Shown here: positions 40,424 to 47,513 of the stretch, piece after piece
Position numbering within the stretch: the first letter of the stretch is position 1
How the letters are laid out: the number at the start of each line of letters is the position of its first letter
NCBI GenBank assembly: GCA_034113365.1
Contig: JAXEXP010000158.1
Coordinates: 1-64,000, forward strand
Length of the DNA: 64,000 nt
Source of the DNA: Spyradocola sp034113365
Lineage (GTDB): Bacteria; Bacillota; Clostridia; Christensenellales; UBA1750
Reading direction: 5' to 3'
Notes under the pieces: model-generated
What the model was told of the DNA's origin: nothing
The model's input: only the letters and a program-made list of their open reading frames with translations
The model's database searches: none
Translations under genes and position numbers: made by a program

Positions 40424-41176
40424 ATGGCGGAGCATTTCTCCGGCAAGGCCGGGCAGTACGCAAAGGGGCGCGGCGGCTACCCCGAGGCGCTGTACGACGC
40501 GCTGTACGGGCGGTACGGCTTCTCCCCCAGCGACGCCATAGCGGACGTGGGCGCGGGCACGGGCGCGTTTTCCCGGGAGCTGCTCAAGCGGGGCAGCCGG
40601 GTCTGGGCGGTGGAGCCCGACGCGCAGATGCTGCAAAAGGCGGCGGACGCGCTGGGCGGGCACGAAGCCTTTCACGCGGTGGCGGCGACGGCCGAGCACA
40701 CGGGGCTGCTGGACGGCGCGTTTGACCACGTGACCTGCGCCTCCGCGTTCCACTGGCTGGACGCGGAGGCCTTCCGCGCCGAATGCCTGCGCCTGCTGCG
40801 GCCGGGCGGCAGCGTGGTGCTGGTGTGGAAGGTGCGGGATGCGCAGTCCCCGCTGGGACGGGCGCTGACGGAAGTCCTGGCCGCGCACTGCGAGGACTTC
40901 ACGGGCCTGGCGCACGGGTTTGACGCCTGTCAGGGGGACATCCGGCGGTTTTATGGCGGGAAATTTGAGCAGCTGCGGTTTCCGGACGATGCGGTGCAGG
41001 ATCGGGAGGGCTTCCGGGCGCGGATACTGTCCAGCTCGTATGCCCCGAGGCCGCAGGACGAGGGGTTTGCGACGCTGTGCCGGGCGCTGGACGAATTGTT
41101 CGACCGGTTTGAACAGGACGGGGTCGTGACCGTGCCGACGAGCGCCATTGCCTTCATCGGCGCGCCACGGGGCTGA
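40424..41176 (+). CDS. Class I SAM-dependent methyltransferase (250 aa)
   Basis: Motif I is AIADVGAGTGAFSREL (about 39-54), followed by VWAVEPDAQML (motif II), HVTCASAFHWLD (motif post-II) and LRPGGSVVLVWKV (motif III), which together define a Methyltransf_11-type enzyme. The FSGKAGQYAKGRGGYPEALYDAL opening is common in small-molecule methyltransferases of this type. The start overlaps no other gene; a GTG three codons earlier overlaps the previous stop. The substrate is unknown. Confidence 0.85.
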   Translation: MAEHFSGKAGQYAKGRGGYPEALYDALYGRYGFSPSDAIADVGAGTGAFSRELLKRGSRVWAVEPDAQMLQKAADALGGHEAFHAVAATAEHTGLLDGAFDHVTCASAFHWLDAEAFRAECLRLLRPGGSVVLVWKVRDAQSPLGRALTEVLAAHCEDFTGLAHGFDACQGDIRRFYGGKFEQLRFPDDAVQDREGFRARILSSSYAPRPQDEGFATLCRALDELFDRFEQDGVVTVPTSAIAFIGAPRG

Positions 41177-41261
41177 ACCTCCCCTTCGGTCCGCCGCTCT
41201 GCTTATTCCAAAACGCCCGGACTCAAGGGGAGCCGGAACATTGCGAAAGGAAGTGCTATAC

Positions 41262-41522
41262 TTGTACAAGATCACACTGGGCATCGAAGGGATGGCCTGC
41301 GGAATGTGCGAATCGCACGTAAACGACGCGGTGCGCAAGGCGTTTGCCGTCAAAAAGGTGTCCTCCTGGCACGGAAAGAAGCGCACGGAGATCCTCGCCG
41401 AGCAGCCCATCGTCGAGGAGGAACTGCGCGCGGCCATCGGGCAGACGGGGTACACCGTGACCTCCTACGCCTGCGAGCCCTACGAAAAAAAGAGCTTCTC
41501 CCTGTTCAAGAGAAAGGGATAG
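41262..41522 (+). CDS. Heavy-metal-associated (HMA) domain protein (86 aa)
   Basis: The GMACGMCESHVNDAVRKAF motif (about 11-29) holds the two metal-binding cysteines of a copper-chaperone-like HMA domain. The gene appears to start at TTG (41262-41264), because AAAGGAAG lies 8 nt upstream and no in-frame ATG is near. A weak start would keep expression low. It may act as a soluble metal chaperone; no copper ATPase is adjacent. The C-terminal tail is basic. Confidence 0.75.
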   Translation: MYKITLGIEGMACGMCESHVNDAVRKAFAVKKVSSWHGKKRTEILAEQPIVEEELRAAIGQTGYTVTSYACEPYEKKSFSLFKRKG

Positions 41523-41553
41523 GCTCCAACCGACCCTTGTGTTTAGCAAAAGA

Positions 41554-41586
41554 TACGCGCACGGCATTGCCGCACGCGTATTTTTT
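41554..41586 (+). terminator. Terminator after the HMA gene
   Basis: TACGCG/CGCGTA and inner CGGC/GCCG stems are followed by T6. Confidence 0.8.
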
Positions 41587-41623
41587 ATGGCAGGATATGC
41601 GCTCCTGTCTGCGTTATGCGAAT

Positions 41624-43021
41624 TTATCTGCTGCGGACCGCGCGGCGGCCGAATACGAACGCTGCGCACAGCGCCAGTGCGAACACCGCGGCTGCGGGCG
41701 CGCCGCCCTCACCCGTCTTGGGCGAGGTGCAGTCCTCCTGCACGGGCGTCTCCTCGAGCAGGCAGGCGGTGGGCGTGGGCGCGGGCTGCTCCGTGTAGTC
41801 CGGGTAGTACGTGGGGCCGGGGTTGGTGGGGACGGGCGTAGGCGTCGCCTCGACGGACACCCAGTAGATGCCGTCCTTGAACCAGGTGAAGGTCTTGATG
41901 AGGTTGTTTTCATCGATGCCCGTCAGGCTCAGCGTGTGCGAGCCCTCGGCGTTCGCCTTGTCGATCACGTCCTGGATGAAGGCAGTGGAGCCGTCGGGGT
42001 TCTTGCCCCAGTCCACGTCAAAGTCGTCGAGGCCCGTCAGCTTCCAGTAGCCGTTGTCGCCGCTGGGGGCGTGATAGGTGCTGTAAAACTCGATGGTGCC
42101 GGGCTCGATGGCCTCCACATAGAAGCAGTTCTTGCCCAGGATGTTGGCGGTGAGCGGAGCGGAGACCGTCTCGCCCTCGCCGCTGAGGTTGACCAAACCG
42201 ATGACCACGTTTTCAAAGCGGTTGTCCCGGATGTCCACCTTCATGGTGCCCGGAGCGTTCTGCTGCGCGATGACCTTGGCGCGCAGCGCCTCCGTGCCGC
42301 GGACGGTATTGCCGCCGATCTCCAGCACACCGCCGCCGCTGCCGCCGCCCAGGTAGCCGTGGATGGCAAAGCTGCAGCCCGTGATGGTGTTGCCCGTCAG
42401 CCGGTAGGTCTGACCGGCAGGGATGGAATAGTTGTCGCCCATGATCTCGATGGCGTTGGAAAAGCCGCTGATGGTGCAGTTCTTCACCTCGACGCGCTCG
42501 CAATCCCAGAAAATGCCGTACTTGGCGTTCTCACCGGTCACGGTGCAGTTCTCGACCGTGAGCGACACGCCGCTGCCGCCGTAGGCGCCGTGGTGCGTCG
42601 AGATCGCCGCGTCGCACCAGCTCGCAGTGGAAGAGCCTGCGCGCACCGTCAGGTTTCTCAGCGTGACGTCGCCGCTGTGGACGTTGATGCCGCCGTTGTC
42701 CCACTGATCGCTGCGCGCGGTGTCCTGCAGCGCTTCAATGACGACGCCGGACTGCGATTCGCCCTCGACGGTCAGCCCGTTCAGGCCCGACGGCACCGTA
42801 AAGCGGGCATAGGCGCCCTCCTTGACCACGATGGTCCAGCCGGTCTTGTCCTCCTGCGCCGCGATGTGGTCGATGGCGGCCTGGATGGTCGTAAAGGTCT
42901 CCTCCGCGCCGACGGTCACGGTCTTTGCGGGGTCGCCTTCCGCGTATGCCGCCGCGGGGAATGCCCACAGCAGCAGCAGCGCGGCCAGCAGCATGCACAG
43001 AAGCCTCGTTCTTTTACCCAT
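41624..43021 (-). CDS. Secreted right-handed beta-helix protein with a sortase-type anchor (465 aa)
   Basis: A signal peptide (about 1-27, MGKRTRLLCMLLAALLLLWA) leads into FTTIQAAIDHIAAQEDKTG and a parallel beta-helix (about 45-285) with strand repeats such as VSLTVENCTVTGENAKYGIFW, as in pectate-lyase-like or surface adhesin folds. A Pro/Thr linker (about 398-428) precedes SPKTG (an LPXTG variant), a hydrophobic helix and an RRAVRSR tail, which is a wall-sorting signal. ATG 43019-43021 follows AAAGGAGAG. Enzymatic residues cannot be assigned; it may bind or cleave polysaccharide. Confidence 0.8.
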   Translation of the reverse strand: MGKRTRLLCMLLAALLLLWAFPAAAYAEGDPAKTVTVGAEETFTTIQAAIDHIAAQEDKTGWTIVVKEGAYARFTVPSGLNGLTVEGESQSGVVIEALQDTARSDQWDNGGINVHSGDVTLRNLTVRAGSSTASWCDAAISTHHGAYGGSGVSLTVENCTVTGENAKYGIFWDCERVEVKNCTISGFSNAIEIMGDNYSIPAGQTYRLTGNTITGCSFAIHGYLGGGSGGGVLEIGGNTVRGTEALRAKVIAQQNAPGTMKVDIRDNRFENVVIGLVNLSGEGETVSAPLTANILGKNCFYVEAIEPGTIEFYSTYHAPSGDNGYWKLTGLDDFDVDWGKNPDGSTAFIQDVIDKANAEGSHTLSLTGIDENNLIKTFTWFKDGIYWVSVEATPTPVPTNPGPTYYPDYTEQPAPTPTACLLEETPVQEDCTSPKTGEGGAPAAAVFALALCAAFVFGRRAVRSR

Positions 43022-43150
43022 AATTCGTCTCTCCTTTCCCTGACTGAAAACACGTCCCGTTGCAAAAGGTGTGCTTTTCGGGACTGGGACAAGCTGTGGA
43101 TATAACTTCAATCTGCCGTTGCCAAATGCGAAGAAATATCAGGAATATTG

Positions 43151-43179
43151 TTGCGGACGGCGTGAATTCCTGCTATAAT
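43151..43179 (+). promoter_or_regulatory. Promoter of an orphan short transcript
   Basis: TTGCGG (43151-43156) and a perfect TATAAT (43174-43179) are 17 bp apart on the plus strand. No plus-strand gene follows; the next gene, at 43298, is on the minus strand. Confidence 0.55.
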
Positions 43180-43185
43180 CAACAG

Positions 43186-43261
43186 CAGGGGATCCATCCC
43201 CAATCCTACACAATATGACACAGTTTATGGGCAATTCAGGACGCAGCAGCGTCCTTTTTTT
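43186..43261 (+). ncRNA. Candidate small RNA of about 76 nt
   Basis: Between the promoter above and a sharp terminator (arms AGGACGC at 43238-43244 and GCGTCCT at 43249-43255, loop AGCA, T7 tail) lies a short region with a small hairpin (GGGGATCCATCCCC) and an unpaired A/C-rich middle (CCTACACAATATGACACAG). It has no ribosome site plus ORF. This is the usual layout of a trans-acting small RNA. No homology is recognised. Confidence 0.45.
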
Positions 43262-43297
43262 GTGCTTTCAGCGGTGGAAAGACGCGGGTTTACCGGG

Positions 43298-43975
43298 CTA
43301 TTCCGCGAAGAACGCGGCCTCGAGCAGCGCGCAGAGCGCGTGGTAGACGGGCAGCGTGTACTCCTGCACGCGGTAGGTCTCTGCGGACGGCAGGCGCAGC
43401 GTCACGTCGCACAGCGCGGACAGCGCGCTCTCCTTCTCCCCGGTGATGGCCAGCGTGCGCAGGCCCTTTGCGCGCGCGGCGTGCACGGCGTTGACCACGT
43501 TGCGGGAATTGCCCGAGGTGGACAGCGCCAGCAGCGCGTCCCCGCCCTGCCCCAGCGCCCAGACCTGCTGGGCGTAAACCATGGAGGCGTCCACATCGTT
43601 TGCATAGGCCGACAGCAGCGCGCCGTGGGTGTTGAGCGACAGCGCGGGCAGCGCCCCCTGCAGGCGGTCCGCAAAGCCGGCGGGCATGTCCGGCGTATCG
43701 TCCAGCAGCGCGCGCTCCTCCGCGGTGAGCGGACGCCGCTTCAGGAAGCCCTTCATCAGCTCGCCCACGATGTGGTCCGCGTCGGCTGCGCTGCCGCCGT
43801 TGCCGCAGAGCAGCAGCTTGCCGCCCGCTTCAAAGGCGCCCTGCAGCAGCGCGTAGGCGTCCAGCAGCCCGGAGCGGAGTGGGGTGAGCGCGGGATTGTC
43901 CCCGAGCAGGCGCTGCAGTATGGCGCGCTGCTCCGGTGTGAGCATGGGGGTGTGTTCCTCGGGGATATGTGTCAT
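43298..43975 (-). CDS. SIS-domain protein, GmhA-like phosphosugar isomerase (225 aa)
   Basis: The SIS core is visible: KLLLCGNGGSAADADHIVGEL (about 54-74), GDALLALSTSGNSRNVVNAVHAARAKG (about 145-171) and RVQEYTLPVYHALCALLE at the end. GmhA (sedoheptulose-7-phosphate isomerase) has the same CGNGGSAADAQH motif. Here it may serve heptose or another phosphosugar; no heptose operon is near. ATG 43973-43975 has GGAGGAA upstream. It is monocistronic. Confidence 0.8.
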   Translation of the reverse strand: MTHIPEEHTPMLTPEQRAILQRLLGDNPALTPLRSGLLDAYALLQGAFEAGGKLLLCGNGGSAADADHIVGELMKGFLKRRPLTAEERALLDDTPDMPAGFADRLQGALPALSLNTHGALLSAYANDVDASMVYAQQVWALGQGGDALLALSTSGNSRNVVNAVHAARAKGLRTLAITGEKESALSALCDVTLRLPSAETYRVQEYTLPVYHALCALLEAAFFAE

Positions 43976-44115
43976 GACGGGTTCCTCCATTCCGCACAAT
44001 TTATGTATATTCACGTATGCTGCGCATTATTCCGGCGATGCAGAAAAAAACGCATAAATAGATTTCCCGCTCCGCGCCGCGCTTTCCTGCCGGACGGGAG
44101 GGCATCTTTGCACGA

Positions 44116-44152
44116 AAAGGGCCGCCCGTTTGATGGGGCGACCCTTTCCGTG
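44116..44152 (-). terminator. Terminator of the amt gene
   Basis: An interrupted AAAGGG..GCCC / GGGGC..CCCTTT stem is followed on the minus strand by TTTTCG, 67 bp after the amt stop codon. The remaining gap (43976-44218) shows no gene. Confidence 0.6.
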
Positions 44153-44218
44153 TGTGTGATTTAGGAAGGAGAATTCTGGGAGCCCGCGTTGTTGACTCCC
44201 AAACTGGATTGACTGGAA

Positions 44219-45958
44219 TTACTCGACGTCCTGCAGAGCGTCGTAGCCCTCTTCGCCGGTGCGGACCTTGACGACGTTCTCCACGTCGTAGACGAAGATC
44301 TTGCCGTCGCCGATGTTGCCGGTGTAGAGCACCTTCTTGGCGGTCTCGATGACGGAGCGGACAGGCACCTTGCTCACCACGATGTCCACCTGCACCTTGG
44401 GCAGCAGGCTGGGCTCGATCTGGACGCCGCGGTAGTACTCGGTGGCGCCCTTCTGCATGCCGCAGCCCAGCACGTGGGACACGGTCATGCCGGTGATGCC
44501 GATGTTCATCATGGCGTTCTTGAGCGACTCGAGGCGGGCCTCCTTGCAGAGGATCTCGACCTTGGTCAGCTTCACGCCATCGGCGCGAACGGGGCTCTCG
44601 TAGGCGGGAACGGACTTGACCTCCACGGCCTCGGCGACGGGAACGGTGCCAGTGACCATGACGGGGGCGTCGTCCATGATGTCCTCAGGCAGGGTGGCAA
44701 AGCCGGCGTAGGCGCTGGGCAGGCCGTGCTCGGTGGCATCCAGACCAGTGAGCTCCTCCTCGCGGGAGACGCGCAGGCCGACGATTGCCTTGATGACCAG
44801 GAAGGTGATGGTGATGGTGACGGCCGTCCAGGCGGCTACGGACAGCACGCCCAGCGCCTGCAGGCCCAGCTGCGTCAGGCCGCCGCCATAGAACAGGCCA
44901 TTGAACTTGATGGCGCCGGACTCAAGCTGGCGGGCGAATGCGGGAGCGGTATCGGTGGCGAACAGGCCGACGGCCAGCGTGCCCCAGATGCCGTTGAATG
45001 CGTGGACGGCGACCGCGCCGACGGGGTCGTCGATGTGCAGCACATGATCGAGGAACCAGACGCCGAACACGACCAGCAGGCCGGCGACCGCGCCGATGAC
45101 GGCGGCGCCCGCAGCGTCGGTCACGTCACAGCCGGCGGTGATGGCCACAAGGCCGGCCAGCGAGGCGTTAAGCGACATGGAGACATCGGGCTTGCCGTAC
45201 TTGACCCAGGTAAAGATCATGGTGACGACGGTGGCGACGGCAGGCGCCACGGTGGTGGTCAGGAAGATGGAGCCCAGCTCCTCGACGGTCTGGGCGGCAG
45301 CACCGTTGAAGCCGTACCAGCCCAGCCACAGGATGAACACGCCCAGCGCGCCCAGCGCGAGGCTATGGCCGGGGAAGGCGTTGACCTTGACGACCTTGCC
45401 CTTTTCATCCTTCTTGAACTTGCCGATTCTCGGCCCAAGGATCTTGGCGCCGATCAGCGCGCTCAGGCCGCCGACCATGTGGATGGCGCAGGAGCCGGCA
45501 AAGTCGTGGAAGCCCAGCTCGGCCAGCCAGCCGCCGCCCCAGATCCAGTGCGCCTCGATGGGGTAGATCAGCGCGGAGATGACCGCGGAGTAGATGCAGT
45601 AGGACAGGAACTTGGTGCGCTCGGCCATCGCGCCGGAGACGATGGTGGCGGTGGTGGCGCAGAACACAAGGTTGAACACGAAGTTCGACCAGTCGAAGTT
45701 CTCATAGGCGGTGAAGATGTCCAGGCCGGGCTTGCCGATGAAGCCGAACAGGTCCTCGCCCAGCAGCAGGCCGAAGCCGATGAGTACGAACACCACGGTA
45801 CCGATGCAGAAGTCCATCAGGTTCTTCATGATGATATTGCCGGTGTTCTTGATCCGGGTGAAGCCCGCTTCGACCATCGCAAAGCCGGCCTGCATCCAGA
45901 ACACGAGCGCCGCGCCGATCAGAAACCAGACGCTGAATACGATCGAATTCGCATCCAT
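44219..45958 (-). CDS. amt: Ammonium transporter fused to a PII signalling domain (579 aa)
   Basis: Residues about 1-400 are an Amt/Rh channel of 11 helices with the twin-His pore residues in CAIHMVGG and VAVHAFNG. After a linker (about 400-458), residues about 460-579 are a complete PII (GlnB/GlnK) domain: KLTKVEILCKEARLESLKNA, T-loop GATEYYRGVQIE with Tyr509/Tyr510, the B-loop TGNIGDGKIFVYDV and the C-terminal RTGEEG. PII normally plugs the channel when ammonium is plentiful; here plug and pore are one chain. Its leader holds a probable ANTAR antitermination site. It follows purF and glnN on the same strand. Confidence 0.92.
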   Translation of the reverse strand: MDANSIVFSVWFLIGAALVFWMQAGFAMVEAGFTRIKNTGNIIMKNLMDFCIGTVVFVLIGFGLLLGEDLFGFIGKPGLDIFTAYENFDWSNFVFNLVFCATTATIVSGAMAERTKFLSYCIYSAVISALIYPIEAHWIWGGGWLAELGFHDFAGSCAIHMVGGLSALIGAKILGPRIGKFKKDEKGKVVKVNAFPGHSLALGALGVFILWLGWYGFNGAAAQTVEELGSIFLTTTVAPAVATVVTMIFTWVKYGKPDVSMSLNASLAGLVAITAGCDVTDAAGAAVIGAVAGLLVVFGVWFLDHVLHIDDPVGAVAVHAFNGIWGTLAVGLFATDTAPAFARQLESGAIKFNGLFYGGGLTQLGLQALGVLSVAAWTAVTITITFLVIKAIVGLRVSREEELTGLDATEHGLPSAYAGFATLPEDIMDDAPVMVTGTVPVAEAVEVKSVPAYESPVRADGVKLTKVEILCKEARLESLKNAMMNIGITGMTVSHVLGCGMQKGATEYYRGVQIEPSLLPKVQVDIVVSKVPVRSVIETAKKVLYTGNIGDGKIFVYDVENVVKVRTGEEGYDALQDVE

Positions 45959-46003
45959 GAAAATCCATCCTTTCGTCTATCCATATATTGGGGTGGGTTA
46001 TAC

Positions 46004-46069
46004 AAAAAGGCGGGCAGGGCGTTCGCTTCCTTGAGCGGGGAAAGCAAATCGCCATGCACGCCTTTGTGC
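46004..46069 (-). promoter_or_regulatory. Probable ANTAR antiterminator site in the amt leader
   Basis: On the minus strand a short hairpin GCAC-AAAGGC-GTGC (46056-46069) has a hexaloop with A at position 1 and G at position 4, the loop rule known for ANTAR targets. Its 3' arm is also the 5' arm of a terminator stem (46051-46062 with 46009-46020, two mismatches) followed by T5. The two folds exclude each other. The first stem is only 4 bp, so this is the weakest of the three sites in the window. Confidence 0.5.
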
Positions 46070-46085
46070 CAAAGTGATGTGGGCG

Positions 46086-47498
46086 CTATTCAAACGCCGT
46101 TTTGTCTGCCTGCGTGGGCACGGGCCAGGGGTACTGGCCGGAGAAGCAGGCCTTGCAGAAGCCCAGTGCGCTGTCGCCCGCGATGGCCTCCACCTGGTCA
46201 AGGGGCAGGAAGCCCAGGCTGTCCGCGCCGATGCGGCTGCACAGCTCGTCGTGGGTGTAGAGCACGCTGGCCAGGTGGCTGCGGTCGTCGATGTCGGTGC
46301 CGTAGTAGCAGGGCCAGAGGAACTCGGGGGCGGAGATGCGGACGTGCACCTGCGCCGCGCCGGCCTTTTTGAGGAGCTCTACGATCTGGCGCATCGTGGT
46401 GCCGCGGACGATGGAGTCGTCCACCATCACCACGCGCTTGCCGCGCACGCTCTCCTTGAGCGGGGAGAGCTTGATGGACACGGCGCTTTCGCGGCCCGAC
46501 TGCGTGGGCTGGATGAAGGTCCTGCCGATGTAGCGGTTCTTGACCAGGCCCTCGCCGTAGGGGATGCCGCTCTCCTGCGCAAAGCCGATGGCGGCCACCA
46601 GCCCGGAATCGGGCACGCCGATGACCAGATCGGCCTGCACGGGGTGGGTTCGCGCCAGTATCCTTCCGGCCTCGATGCGGGCGTTGTAGACGCTCTGTCC
46701 GTCGATGACGGAATCCGGCCGGGCAAAGTAGATGTGCTCGAATATGCACAGCGCGCAATCCTTGCGTTCGCACTCGGGCGCCCAGCGAATGCTGCGCTGG
46801 CCCTGCTGCTCCACGACGAGCAGCTCTCCGGGAGCGAGGTCGCGCTCAAAGGTTGCGCCGATGGCGTCCAGCGCGCAGCTTTCGGAGGCGAAGAGCACGC
46901 TGTCCTCCAGCCTGCCCATGCACAGCGGGCGCATGCCCTTGCTGTCGCGGGCGGCGATGAGCTTGCTGGGGCTCATCACCAGCAGGGAGAAGGAGCCCTC
47001 CAGCCGGGGGAGCACCCGGCGCACCGCTTCCTCGACGCTGGGGGTGTTCAGACGCTCCTTTGCGATGAGGAAGGCGATGACCTCGGTATCGGAGGTGCAC
47101 TGGAAGATCGCGCCCTGCTGCTCCAGCTCCTTGCGCAGCACGGCTGCGTTGGAGATGTTGCCGTTGTGGGCGATGACCAGGCTGCCCTTGATGTAATCCA
47201 CGCCCAGGGGCTGGATGTTGCGGCGGTTGTTGCCGCCGGTGGTGGAGTAGCGCACGTGTCCGATGGCGATGCCGCCCGGCATGCGGGAGAGCAGCGCCTC
47301 GTCGAACACCTCGTGCACCAGCCCCAGGTCCTTGTGAAGGTTGATCAGGTTATGGTCGTTGACTGCGATGCCGCAGGCCTCCTGGCCGCGGTGCTGCAGT
47401 GCGTAAAGCGCGTAGTAGACGGTCTTTGCGGTGTCGACGCTCTCTTCGTTGCGGTTGAAGATGCCGAACACGCCGCATTCTTCATGGATATGCTGCAC
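46086..47498 (-). CDS. purF: Amidophosphoribosyltransferase (470 aa)
   Basis: The class II amidotransferase domain begins after a short propeptide at Cys8 (HEECGVFGIF), with HRGQEACGIAV, GHVRYSTTG and NGNISNA. The phosphoribosyltransferase domain carries VMVDDSIVRGTTM (about 347-359). It makes 5-phosphoribosylamine from PRPP and glutamine, the first step of purine synthesis. It lies 15 nt after glnN rather than in a pur operon, so glutamine supply and its use in purine synthesis are co-transcribed. An iron-sulfur cluster type is possible, as in Bacillus, from the Cys content. Confidence 0.95.
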   Translation of the reverse strand: MQHIHEECGVFGIFNRNEESVDTAKTVYYALYALQHRGQEACGIAVNDHNLINLHKDLGLVHEVFDEALLSRMPGGIAIGHVRYSTTGGNNRRNIQPLGVDYIKGSLVIAHNGNISNAAVLRKELEQQGAIFQCTSDTEVIAFLIAKERLNTPSVEEAVRRVLPRLEGSFSLLVMSPSKLIAARDSKGMRPLCMGRLEDSVLFASESCALDAIGATFERDLAPGELLVVEQQGQRSIRWAPECERKDCALCIFEHIYFARPDSVIDGQSVYNARIEAGRILARTHPVQADLVIGVPDSGLVAAIGFAQESGIPYGEGLVKNRYIGRTFIQPTQSGRESAVSIKLSPLKESVRGKRVVMVDDSIVRGTTMRQIVELLKKAGAAQVHVRISAPEFLWPCYYGTDIDDRSHLASVLYTHDELCSRIGADSLGFLPLDQVEAIAGDSALGFCKACFSGQYPWPVPTQADKTAFE

Positions 47499-47513
47499 AG
47501 GCGCTGCCTCCGT

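Noticed and set aside
43190..43262. T-box or leader element for a downstream gene
   Set aside because: No plus-strand gene follows the terminator, and no T-box or specifier features are seen. It is treated as a possible small RNA instead.
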